Notes: generated by a model from the sequence alone, not told the origin. A stretch of 8,978 nt of DNA from Lachnospiraceae bacterium (GCA_016301965.1 JAEDOO010000069.1:1-8978), one strand, 5' to 3'. Counted from the stretch's first letter, positions 1 through 5,137 are shown. Program-made: numbers and translations.

Positions 1-58
1 TCTGTAACAGTTTGACGGACGGTACTCTTTTCGTCACAGTGTTTGGCCGTATAGAAAA

Positions 59-87
59 AGATTAGCATATTTCCCGGGATTTGTAAA
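59..87 (-). promoter_or_regulatory. Candidate promoter for a gene left of the window
   Basis: On the minus strand there is a -35 TTTACA (82-87) and, after exactly 17 bases, a -10 TAATCT (59-64) preceded by TG at the extended -10 position. It points out of the left edge and lies just past the terminator-like hairpin at 100-166, as expected for the start of the next minus-strand transcription unit. A TGACG/CGTCA inverted repeat at 13-36 would be in its leader. No start codon with a good ribosome-binding site is visible in the remaining 58 bases. This is a pattern match only. Confidence 0.4.
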
Positions 88-99
88 CGCTGTGGCGAC

Positions 100-166
100 A
101 AAAAATACTCCCGCTCAAAACAAACAGCATGCATCATGTTCACTGTCTATCTCAAGGGGAGTATTT
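100..166 (-). terminator. Terminator-like hairpin after the desulforedoxin-like gene
   Basis: A perfect 10-bp inverted repeat (AAATACTCCC at 103-112, GGGAGTATTT at 157-166) closes a 44-base loop. Read on the minus strand, the second arm runs into six T residues (100-105), the usual form of an intrinsic terminator. It starts 34 bases after the stop codon at 200. The loop carries smaller pairings (ACAG/CTGT and CATG-CAT-CATG), so the full fold may be a branched stem rather than a simple hairpin. The long loop is unusual for a terminator, so the call is moderate. Confidence 0.45.
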
Positions 167-199
167 ACCTATACAGTCATCGCTGGATTCTATCTAAAA

Positions 200-529
200 T
201 CAATCCAATATCTCCATAAGCTTTCCGCAGCAGAACGGAATCGGTTCACCGGCTTTTACGTGTACGGTTTTATTACAGGTGACACAATATACATCTGTGT
301 CATAAGGAGCTTTGATCACCGGAACGGCATTTTTCTCCTGCTCACTCAGACCATCGATATGGAATGTAGCGGTCTTGTTCTCAGAAGGGATATACACACC
401 CAGCGGAGACAGAGACTTATTATCTCCGACACAGTTGCCCATCTTGATCCAGAGAGCTTCCAGCTCAGCTGCCTCAGCTGCATGCTCCGGAGTAAATTCT
501 ACAATATCTTTGTTAATACGAATCTTCAT
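200..529 (-). CDS. Small desulforedoxin-like iron/zinc-binding protein
   Basis: This is a 109-residue protein. The C-terminal part has CVTC at residues 82-85 and a CC pair at 100-101 in FCCGKLMEIL. The CxxC-x14-CC spacing is close to the Fe(Cys)4 centre of desulforedoxin and of the N-terminal domain of desulfoferrodoxin. The first 75 residues have no cysteine cluster except C33 and match no family I recognise, so the product is not a plain desulforedoxin or a superoxide reductase; the His-rich catalytic site of the latter is absent. Translation starts at ATG 529 with AAGGAGGA at 537-544, seven bases upstream. It lies downstream of rubrerythrin and PerR on the same strand, so a role as a cytoplasmic electron carrier in peroxide or superoxide detoxification is a reasonable inference. 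Zinc binding instead of iron cannot be excluded. Confidence 0.72.
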   Translation of the reverse strand: MKIRINKDIVEFTPEHAAEAAELEALWIKMGNCVGDNKSLSPLGVYIPSENKTATFHIDGLSEQEKNAVPVIKAPYDTDVYCVTCNKTVHVKAGEPIPFCCGKLMEILD

Positions 530-549
530 GATACATTCCTCCTTAATAA

Positions 550-570
550 CCGGATTCTGTGTAAATCCGG
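550..570 (-). promoter_or_regulatory. 5' UTR hairpin just before a ribosome-binding site
   Basis: CCGGATT (550-556) and AATCCGG (564-570) form a perfect 7-bp stem with a 7-base loop. It ends five bases before the AAGGAGGA ribosome-binding site of the desulforedoxin-like gene. The 3' side has no T run, so it is not an intrinsic terminator. It could stabilise the downstream mRNA, mark a processing site or be a protein operator. I see no convincing promoter between the terminator at 583-618 and this hairpin, which favours read-through plus processing, but that is inference. Confidence 0.45.
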
Positions 571-582
571 TCGAATCTTGAA

Positions 583-618
583 ATAGAAAAGGCTGGAAGA
601 GCTAATGCCCCTCCAGCC
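583..618 (-). terminator. Intrinsic terminator after rubrerythrin
   Basis: On the minus strand GGCTGGA (612-618) pairs with TCCAGCC (591-597). The inner GGGGC/GCTCT pairs, with two G-U wobbles, extend the stem to 12 bp around an ATTA tetraloop. The hairpin is followed by TTTTCTATTT. It sits 30 bases after the rubrerythrin stop codon. This is a strong terminator, so the downstream small gene is probably expressed by partial read-through or from a promoter I cannot see. Confidence 0.8.
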
Positions 619-647
619 ACCCTGAACAAATATTTACAATCTGTTAA

Positions 648-1190
648 TTAGCCGAAGTATCTCTCCAGCAAACCTTTGAATGCTTTGCCGTGACGAGCCT
701 CATCGCGAGCCATCTCATGAACTGTATCATGAATAGCATCCAGACCAGCAGCTTTAGCACGTTTAGCCAGATCTGTCTTACCAGCTGTAGCGCCGTTCTC
801 AGCCTCTACACGCATTTCCAGATTCTTCTTGGTGCTGTCGGTAACAACCTCGCCCAGAAGCTCTGCAAATTTAGCAGCATGCTCAGCCTCTTCGTAAGCT
901 GCTTTCTCCCAGTACAGACCGATCTCCGGATAACCTTCTCTATGAGCAACTCTTGCCATAGCCAGATACATACCAACCTCGGAGCACTCACCATTGAAGT
1001 TAGCTCTCAGATCCTCGATGATGTCTTCGCTTACGCCCTGAGCTACGCCTACAACATGCTCAGCTGCCCAAGCCATCTCGCCGGACTGCTCTGTGAACTT
1101 GGAAGCCGGTGCGTTACACTGCGGACATTTCTCCGGTGCTGCCTCTCCCTCGTAAACATAGCCACATACATTACATACAAATTTTTTCAT
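648..1190 (-). CDS. rbr: Reverse rubrerythrin (rubredoxin + diiron peroxidase)
   Basis: This is a 180-residue protein with an N-terminal rubredoxin domain (CNVCGYVYEG at residues 6-15, CPQC at 22-25) followed by a ferritin-like four-helix domain (about 50-180). Likely diiron ligands are E68 and/or E71, E100 and/or E101 with E103-H104, E131, and E164 with H167. Classical rubrerythrins carry the rubredoxin at the C terminus; this order defines the 'reverse' type found in clostridia, where it reduces H2O2 to water with electrons from NADH via a rubredoxin reductase and rubredoxin. Start ATG 1190 has AAAGGAG eight to nine bases upstream. It lies 36 bp after perR with only an AT-rich spacer, so co-transcription from the perR promoter and control by PerR are likely. 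The product is cytoplasmic. The domain call is secure; the electron donors are not encoded in this window. Confidence 0.95.
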   Translation of the reverse strand: MKKFVCNVCGYVYEGEAAPEKCPQCNAPASKFTEQSGEMAWAAEHVVGVAQGVSEDIIEDLRANFNGECSEVGMYLAMARVAHREGYPEIGLYWEKAAYEEAEHAAKFAELLGEVVTDSTKKNLEMRVEAENGATAGKTDLAKRAKAAGLDAIHDTVHEMARDEARHGKAFKGLLERYFG

Positions 1191-1226
1191 AGCTGTTCTC
1201 CTTTTATAAAAAATATTTTATTTCCT

Positions 1227-1640
1227 CTATTTATTATCAGGCACAGAGCCTGCTAATAACTGTTTACATACGGCGCAGAGTCCATAGTAATACGTATACG
1301 ACTCTTCCACTACTCCAGTAAAGCTCTCCCCAGCCAGAGCCGTTGGCTCCCCCTGGCCGATATGAGGTAAATCCTGAATTGAATGACAGTTCCGGCAGAT
1401 AAAATGATCATGCGGCATCATATTCGCATCAAAGTGATCTGCGCCCGTACCTGCATAAATCGTTCGCACCTCACCAAGATCATTGAGAAGCGTCAGATTT
1501 CTGTATACCGTACCAAGACTGATATTTGGCATAGTCTGCTTCACACTCTCGTATATCTGCTCCGCTGACGGGTGATCCGTGCGGCTTTTTAAATATGTCA
1601 TAATGGCATCTCTTTGCCGACTTCTGCGAATTTTAACCAT
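1227..1640 (-). CDS. perR: PerR-type Fur-family peroxide-sensing repressor
   Basis: This is a 137-residue Fur-family repressor with a winged-helix DNA-binding domain (SAEQIYESV about 25-33, recognition helix SLGTVYRNLTLL about 41-52) and a metal-binding dimerisation domain. H23, D71, H77, H79 and D90 match the Fe/Mn sensing site of Bacillus subtilis PerR (H37, D85, H91, H93, D104) with identical spacing. CRNC (82-85) and CAVC (122-125) match its structural zinc site. Asp at position 90, where Fur has Glu, favours PerR over Fur. I chose ATG 1640 because AGAGGA lies seven bases upstream; a TTG at 1658 would extend it by six residues but has no ribosome-binding site. It likely senses H2O2 by metal-catalysed oxidation of its histidines and then releases its operators. 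A palindrome upstream (1664-1686) suggests autoregulation, and rubrerythrin follows directly. Confidence 0.92.
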   Translation of the reverse strand: MVKIRRSRQRDAIMTYLKSRTDHPSAEQIYESVKQTMPNISLGTVYRNLTLLNDLGEVRTIYAGTGADHFDANMMPHDHFICRNCHSIQDLPHIGQGEPTALAGESFTGVVEESYTYYYGLCAVCKQLLAGSVPDNK

Positions 1641-1663
1641 CGTAGCGTCCTCTGTCAATTTTC

Positions 1664-1686
1664 TTATCAGTAATCTTTACTGATAA
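1664..1686. promoter_or_regulatory. Probable PerR operator (10-3-10 palindrome)
   Basis: TTATCAGTAA (1664-1673) and TTACTGATAA (1677-1686) are perfect reverse complements separated by TCT. The palindrome begins 24 bases upstream of the perR start codon and overlaps the promoter/start-site region. It is AT-rich and includes the TGATAA-type half-sites seen in Fur-family boxes. The arrangement is not the standard 7-1-7 PerR box, so the assignment to PerR rests on position and symmetry. Confidence 0.65.
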
Positions 1687-1717
1687 TAGCTTAACAGATG
1701 CTTGCATAGTTAGTCAA
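1683..1717 (-). promoter_or_regulatory. Candidate promoter of perR-rbr
   Basis: On the minus strand TTGACT (1712-1717) is a good -35. After 18 bases comes TAAGCT (1688-1693), with TG at the extended -10 position. An alternative -10 TATTAT (1683-1688) lies 23 bases from that -35, which is too far, so it would need another -35. Either choice puts the palindrome at 1664-1686 over the -10 or start site, where a bound repressor would block initiation. Exact elements are uncertain. Confidence 0.45.
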
Positions 1718-1805
1718 CCCAAACTTCAATTATTTCACTTATCTGATTTTTCTGTCCTAAACAGTATTTCATGTTCATACGGTCTCAGCAGCACATATCA
1801 GAACC

Positions 1806-2114
1806 TTATTTCTTTTTTAGTTTTACCATTCTCAGAATATAAAAACCAGCCAGGAAAATCACCAGCAAAATTCCCGATACAGCACAGGGAATTCCCATCC
1901 CTGAGTCAGAAAATCCGGTAAAACATACGCCCGCCACTCCTGCCAGCGTCAGACAGACAGCTCCCGGCTTTTCAAATTCCCGCATGGAAGCATCCGTATA
2001 TTTCACCTTTTTTTCCACACCCACATCCTTGTGAAAACCTTTGGTGAACAACAGTACGCCTGCCACTGCCAGATACCCAAACAACACATAGCATAAAATT
2101 GAAAAAACAGTCAT
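1806..2114 (-). CDS. Small three-helix membrane protein
   Basis: This 102-residue protein has three predicted membrane segments (about 3-24, 50-68 and 73-95). A charged loop of about 25 residues lies between the first two (KGFHKDVGVEKKVKYTDASM and following), and the C-terminal tail is basic (KLKKK). Size and layout resemble small DUF3784-like membrane proteins of Firmicutes, where a loop with K-x-K-Y follows helix 1, but I am not sure of the family and no function is known to me. Start ATG 2114 is chosen because AGGAGGG (2122-2128) lies seven bases upstream; an upstream GTG at 2147 lies in the promoter region and is unlikely. It diverges from the corrinoid adenosyltransferase gene. No strong terminator is visible between its stop and the perR promoter. 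Confidence 0.75.
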   Translation of the reverse strand: MTVFSILCYVLFGYLAVAGVLLFTKGFHKDVGVEKKVKYTDASMREFEKPGAVCLTLAGVAGVCFTGFSDSGMGIPCAVSGILLVIFLAGFYILRMVKLKKK

Positions 2115-2137
2115 AATATTTCCCTCCTGACCTGTCC

Positions 2138-2166
2138 ATTGTATCACATCTGTTTCCCGAGTCCAA
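2138..2166 (-). promoter_or_regulatory. Promoter of the small membrane protein gene
   Basis: On the minus strand the -10 is TACAAT (2138-2143), with TG at the extended position. Exactly 17 bases upstream is TTGGAC (2161-2166) as a weak -35. The start site would fall about ten bases before the AGGAGGG ribosome-binding site. It is back to back with the promoter at 2187-2215. Confidence 0.55.
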
Positions 2167-2186
2167 TCCTATAACAAATCCGTATC

Positions 2187-2215
2187 TTGCCAAAACATTC
2201 CCGGGGCGGTATCAT
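2187..2215 (+). promoter_or_regulatory. Promoter of the corrinoid adenosyltransferase gene
   Basis: TTGCCA (2187-2192) and TATCAT (2210-2215) each match the sigma-A consensus at five of six positions and are 17 bases apart. The predicted start site is near 2222, leaving a leader of about 17 bases that contains little more than the AGGAGG at 2226-2231. There is therefore no room for a cobalamin riboswitch. Confidence 0.6.
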
Positions 2216-2238
2216 ACAATCATACAGGAGGTGTCGCT

Positions 2239-2778
2239 ATGACAGTAAAAAAAGAAAAAGGCTTTGTTCACCTCTACTGCGGCAACGGCAAGGGCAAGAC
2301 TACCACAGGTATGGGGCTTTGCGTCCGGGCCGCCGGTTACGGGTACAAAGTGCTCATCTATCAGTTTATGAAAGACAACAATACCAGCGAACGCCATTCT
2401 CTGGTGCACATTCCAAACATTACCCTTCTGGAAGGACTTCCCCAGGAAAAATTCAGTTTTCAGATGACGGATGAAGAAAAGGCTTCACGCCGGGAATACT
2501 ATGAAAGCCAGTTTGCCATGATTACCAGAAAAGCATGCGAGGAAAACTATGACGTTTTGTTCTGTGATGAACTTGTCTACGCCATCCGGGCCGGTCTGTT
2601 TACGGAACAGAAACTTCTTGATTTTCTCGCAAACCGTCCTCAGAAACTGGAAGTCATTCTCACCGGCAGAGATCCCAGCCAGGCTCTAATCGATGCCTGT
2701 GACTACGTCTCCGAAATACAAAAGATCAAGCACCCGTTTGATCAGGGACTTCCTGCCCGCAAAGGTATAGAAAAATAG
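2239..2778 (+). CDS. cobO: Corrinoid (cob(I)alamin) adenosyltransferase, CobO/BtuR type
   Basis: This 179-residue protein transfers the adenosyl group of ATP to the cobalt of reduced corrinoids, making the coenzyme form of B12. Its P-loop is GNGKGKTT (residues 15-22); this family uses an inverted-phosphate variant of the loop. Further family marks are CDELVYAIRAG (109-119), LTGRDPSQAL (141-150) and the C-terminal KHPFDQGLPARKGIE (164-178). Length is normal for the family, apart from the shorter N terminus than in some CobO enzymes. Start ATG 2239 has AGGAGGTG at 2226-2233. No other B12 gene is nearby, so it may act in salvage of imported corrinoids. It is the only plus-strand gene in the window. 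Some clostridia carry several paralogues of this family with unclear duties, so the exact substrate is inferred. Confidence 0.9.
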   Translation: MTVKKEKGFVHLYCGNGKGKTTTGMGLCVRAAGYGYKVLIYQFMKDNNTSERHSLVHIPNITLLEGLPQEKFSFQMTDEEKASRREYYESQFAMITRKACEENYDVLFCDELVYAIRAGLFTEQKLLDFLANRPQKLEVILTGRDPSQALIDACDYVSEIQKIKHPFDQGLPARKGIEK

Positions 2779-2795
2779 CCAATAAAATGAGGAGT

Positions 2796-2823
2796 GCCCC
2801 ACAAGCCTTTCGGCCTGCGGGGC
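2796..2823. terminator. GC-rich hairpin between convergent genes
   Basis: GCCCC (2796-2800) and GGGGC (2819-2823) close a hairpin with the inner arm GCC/GGCC. On the plus strand the stem has two A-C mismatches and a UUUC loop. On the minus strand both become G-U pairs, giving a continuous 12-bp stem capped by a GAAA tetraloop. The plus-strand 3' flank is AATTATTAT and the minus-strand flank is ACTCCTCATTTTATT, so neither has an ideal T run. It lies 18 bases after the cobO stop and most likely serves as a terminator for cobO and perhaps also for the convergent DUF1002 gene. A further AT-rich inverted repeat (2823-2832 with 2839-2848, one mismatch) follows at once. Confidence 0.6.
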
Positions 2824-2891
2824 AATTATTATGAAAAAATAATTATTGTAAGAAAATGTCTTTCTTAACTGTTTATATAATATCATCCATT

Positions 2892-2912
2892 TATGAACAA
2901 ACTATGAACAAA
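2892..2912. repeat. Tandem 10-bp direct repeat in a convergent gap
   Basis: TATGAACAAA occurs at 2892-2901 and again at 2903-2912 with one base between, a period of 11 bp or one helical turn. The 219-bp gap around it (2779-2997) is AT-rich and has no gene. On the minus strand one copy supplies a weak -35 TTGTTC (2895-2900), and a -10 TATAAA (2872-2877) lies 17 bases on, reading toward the hairpin at 2796-2823. Confidence 0.5.
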
Positions 2913-2997
2913 TGATAATTTATCGTAATTTTATATAAATTTTACTTTCTTATCCATTTTTTGTTGTGCAGATTTTACAATGCACTAATACGTTAAT

Positions 2998-3864
2998 TTA
3001 AGAAAACAACTGTTTGATCCAGGCAATGATTTTCGCAAAAAATCCCTGCACCTCTTCTTTAGAAACATTGATATTCAGATCACCGATCTTATCATATAGC
3101 TGTTTTGCCTGAGATTTGAGCTGATCCACATTCAAATCAAGCTCACCGATTTTCTGCATCAGGTCGTTGATTTTCTGCCGGTCCTCCTCTGAAAGACTGA
3201 TATTCAGTTTATCCGCCGCTTCATCAATGGCCTTATTGATACCCTCTTCATCGGTAATGCCCTCTGCTACAATGGCATCTTTAACAGCTCCCACCAAAGC
3301 TTCCGCATCATCACTGCCAATTTCCTCAGCCACTTCTCCGGTAGTCACCAGTTCCTCTGTTGCTGCTTCCACAGCTTCTGCTTTTAACGGTTCGCCGCTG
3401 ATCTCGCTGTAAGCCTTCACGGCACCGATCAGTGCCGCAGTACCAGACAGTTCAAAAGGTCCCGCCACCACAACCGTAGCATCTTTCATTCCCGCCGTGG
3501 CCAGTGCATTCTGATACATTCCGGTGGTACAGTAACTGATATTATGTGTAGTTACCTGGATACCGTAGCCTTCACTGGCTTCGCGGACATACACGCTGGA
3601 AAGAGCCCGACTGCCAATCACAGATTTGGAAAGATAATCATCCAGATACTCATGTTCTTCCTCATTGGTAACAGTTACGGAACTTTCTTTTACCTCATCC
3701 TCCGTCACATTCAAAAGTTTTAAAACAGCCGCACGCTCCTCTGTTTTCAGATCTGCCCCCAGTGCTACACAGTATTTTGCTTCTGCCGCCATGACCGGTG
3801 CAGCAGCTGCCACAGTCATAAGAACGGCCATCGTTCCTGCAAGTATCTGTTTTTTTCTATTCAT
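2998..3864 (-). CDS. Secreted DUF1002 (YpuA-like) protein
   Basis: This 288-residue protein has a clear signal peptide: basic N terminus MNRKK, hydrophobic core to about residue 20, and likely cleavage after A26 or A27. The mature part opens with CVALGADLKTEERAAVL (32-48), the hallmark of DUF1002 proteins such as B. subtilis YpuA, whose function is unknown. Two cysteines (C32, C112) are the only ones in the mature chain and could form a disulfide outside the cell. The C-terminal third is a run of acidic amphipathic helices with repeated units (LNISLSEED about 220-228, KIGELDLNV 238-246, KIGDLNINV 259-267) and ends in a hydrophobic helix (FFAKIIAWIKQLF). No sortase motif or transmembrane anchor is seen. 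Start ATG 3864 has AGGAGGT nine bases upstream. It appears monocistronic, with its own promoter. Confidence 0.88.
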   Translation of the reverse strand: MNRKKQILAGTMAVLMTVAAAAPVMAAEAKYCVALGADLKTEERAAVLKLLNVTEDEVKESSVTVTNEEEHEYLDDYLSKSVIGSRALSSVYVREASEGYGIQVTTHNISYCTTGMYQNALATAGMKDATVVVAGPFELSGTAALIGAVKAYSEISGEPLKAEAVEAATEELVTTGEVAEEIGSDDAEALVGAVKDAIVAEGITDEEGINKAIDEAADKLNISLSEEDRQKINDLMQKIGELDLNVDQLKSQAKQLYDKIGDLNINVSKEEVQGFFAKIIAWIKQLFS

Positions 3865-3935
3865 TTACGATTTACCTCCTGTTGTCATGCGTTTATAGTC
3901 CGTACTCTTTACTATTCACAGATTTTTACTCTGAC

Positions 3936-3964
3936 AGTATACGGTGTTTGGTTTGCCGTGTACA
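3936..3964 (-). promoter_or_regulatory. Candidate promoter of the DUF1002 gene
   Basis: On the minus strand TGTACA (3959-3964) and TATACT (3936-3941) are 17 bases apart, matching consensus at four and five of six positions. A second option is an extended -10, TGATATGAT, just upstream (about 3964-3973). The leader would be some 65 bases, with AGGAGGT at 3874-3880. Confidence 0.45.
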
Positions 3965-3973
3965 TCATATCAG

Positions 3974-4150
3974 ATTTATGATAAAAAATCCGCTGTATTC
4001 ACAATTCTTTTGAGTTTTGTTCATTTTTTCTTTACAAGTTTCAAATAAATTGCACATATTTCCTGTATATACTTAAATCATCAAAAAGCTTACAAGTTAT
4101 TTATCATATATTTTCTTTTTCATGCGTCGCTTAGCGACACTCCTTCCTTT
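3974..4150 (-). other. AT-rich intergenic region with hairpin and mini-ORF
   Basis: This stretch lies between the DUF1002 promoter and the ksgA terminator. It contains no gene of normal size. On the minus strand a hairpin GTGTCGC-TAA-GCGACGC (4124-4140; seven pairs, one of them G-U) follows a purine-rich AAAGGAAGGAG (4140-4150). It is followed directly by ATG and an eight-codon reading frame, MKKKIYDK (stop at 4097-4099). TTACAAGTT occurs twice in direct orientation, in 4031-4040 and 4090-4099. A weak promoter-like pair, TTGTAA then TATATA 18 bases on, reads toward DUF1002. None of these is established as functional. Confidence 0.3.
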
Positions 4151-4191
4151 AATAAAACCGGCATCTGCATAACGCAGATGCCGGTTTTATT
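4151..4191 (-). terminator. Intrinsic terminator of ksgA
   Basis: Two perfect 18-base arms (4151-4168 and 4174-4191) with a 5-base loop form a long stem; the GC core is CCGGCATCTGC and the outer part is AATAAAA/TTTTATT. The distal minus-strand arm ends in GGTTTTATT, so the A/T outer stem supplies the T run. The stem reaches the last base of the ksgA stop codon (4191-4193). The symmetric A/T flanks would also allow termination of any plus-strand transcript. Confidence 0.85.
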
Positions 4192-5072
4192 TACATCAGC
4201 TCTATCAACGCATCTGAAAGTGCGGCAAACTCTTCCAGAGTAAGTGCTTCCCCCCGGACAGAAGGAGACAGACCACAGTTTTCAATAGCCATCCGGATCT
4301 GTTCCTGGGAAGCCTTCACCTCAGGCGCATTTCTCAATCCATTAAACAAAGTCTTTCTTCTCTGATTAAAAGAAGCCCGAATAAGCCTGAACATCAGATG
4401 TTCATCTTTTACTTTCACCGGAGCTTCTGCATGACAGGTCAGCCGGATAACAGCGCTGCCCACCTTTGGTCTTGGCATAAAACAGTTCTGAGGTACATTT
4501 GCAGCCAGATAAGGTTTTGCATAATACTGCACCGCCAGAGACAAAGCTCCATAGTCCTTAGTTCCCGGTCCTGCCTGCATACGCATGGCTACTTCCTTCT
4601 GCACCATGACGGTAATGGACTCCACCGGGATTCTTTTCTCGAGAAGTTCCATAATGATGGGTGTAGTGATGTAATAAGGCAAGTTTGCCACGACTTTGGC
4701 TTTTTTCCCTCCATTATATTTTTCAATCATTCCCCGGATGTCCACTTTTAGTATATCTTCATTAAGCACATGTACGTTATCGTAAGCGCTGAGCGTATCT
4801 GAAAGAATGGGGATCAGATCATGATCGATTTCCACGGCCACCACTTCCCTGGCATGATAAGCCAGATACTGCGTCAGAGTACCAATACCCGGACCGATTT
4901 CAATTACAAAATCATCTTTTGTAATCGCTGCCGCATCTACGATCTTATCCAGTACATGCGTATCGATCAGGAAATTCTGCCCAAACTGCTTGCGAAATAC
5001 AAAATCATATTTCTGTAATATGCCTATCGTTTCTGACGGATGTCCCAGCCAGGGTTCTTTTCCTCTCTCCAT
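4191..5072 (-). CDS. rsmA: 16S rRNA dimethyladenosine transferase KsgA/RsmA
   Basis: This 293-residue SAM-dependent enzyme dimethylates the two adjacent adenosines in helix 45 near the 3' end of 16S rRNA (A1518 and A1519 in E. coli numbering) during late 30S assembly; its loss gives kasugamycin resistance. Visible motifs are KQFGQNFLID (28-37), the SAM-binding EIGPGIGTLT (58-67), the acidic ribose-binding E81 in VEID, and the catalytic NLPYY (130-134). The C-terminal helical domain (about 205-293) includes SFNQRRKTLFNGL. Length is normal, with a slightly long N terminus (MERGKEPWLGHPSE). Start ATG 5072 has AGGAGG at 5077-5082 with a short 4-base spacer. It follows the large TPR/AAA+-like gene by 65 bp on the same strand, with a hairpin in between and no clear promoter of its own. 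Confidence 0.97.
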   Translation of the reverse strand: MERGKEPWLGHPSETIGILQKYDFVFRKQFGQNFLIDTHVLDKIVDAAAITKDDFVIEIGPGIGTLTQYLAYHAREVVAVEIDHDLIPILSDTLSAYDNVHVLNEDILKVDIRGMIEKYNGGKKAKVVANLPYYITTPIIMELLEKRIPVESITVMVQKEVAMRMQAGPGTKDYGALSLAVQYYAKPYLAANVPQNCFMPRPKVGSAVIRLTCHAEAPVKVKDEHLMFRLIRASFNQRRKTLFNGLRNAPEVKASQEQIRMAIENCGLSPSVRGEALTLEEFAALSDALIELM

Positions 5073-5092
5073 ATATCCTCCTGTTTAATACG

Positions 5093-5128
5093 AGAGGGCT
5101 GCTGCCTCACACGGCGCAGCAGCCCTCT
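5093..5128. promoter_or_regulatory. Strong intercistronic hairpin before ksgA
   Basis: AGAGGGCTGCTGC (5093-5105) and GCAGCAGCCCTCT (5116-5128) form a perfect 13-bp stem with a 10-base loop. In the direction of the genes (minus), the stem is followed by CGTATTAAAC, not a T run. The T run (TTTTCATTTCTT) is on the plus-strand side. It is therefore a poor terminator for the upstream large gene and would work better against plus-strand transcripts. It ends ten bases before the ksgA ribosome-binding site, so it may act as an mRNA-stabilising or expression-tuning element. Confidence 0.6.
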
Positions 5129-5137
5129 TTTCATTTC

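Noticed and set aside
3..65. Plus-strand open frame from the left edge ending at TAG 63-65 (tail FGRIEKD), possibly the end of a gene
   Set aside because: It is only about 20 codons with no recognisable family, and a good minus-strand promoter covers its end. It could still be real, but there is not enough sequence.
92..586. 164-codon open frame on the plus strand
   Set aside because: It runs antisense over the desulforedoxin-like gene, which has a strong ribosome-binding site and a clear CxxC...CC motif; the plus frame has no recognisable domain.
1203..1222. AT-rich near-palindrome between perR and rbr as a second PerR box
   Set aside because: TTATAAAAAATATTTTA does not keep the 7-1-7 symmetry and is plausible as plain AT-rich spacer.
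690..1256. 188-codon plus-strand frame
   Set aside because: It is a mirror frame of rubrerythrin, whose identity is certain.
1641..1658. TTG start giving PerR six extra residues
   Set aside because: There is no ribosome-binding site before the TTG, while AGAGGA is well placed for ATG 1640.
2164..2238. Cobalamin riboswitch upstream of cobO
   Set aside because: The leader from the predicted promoter is too short, and no B12-box-like sequence is seen.
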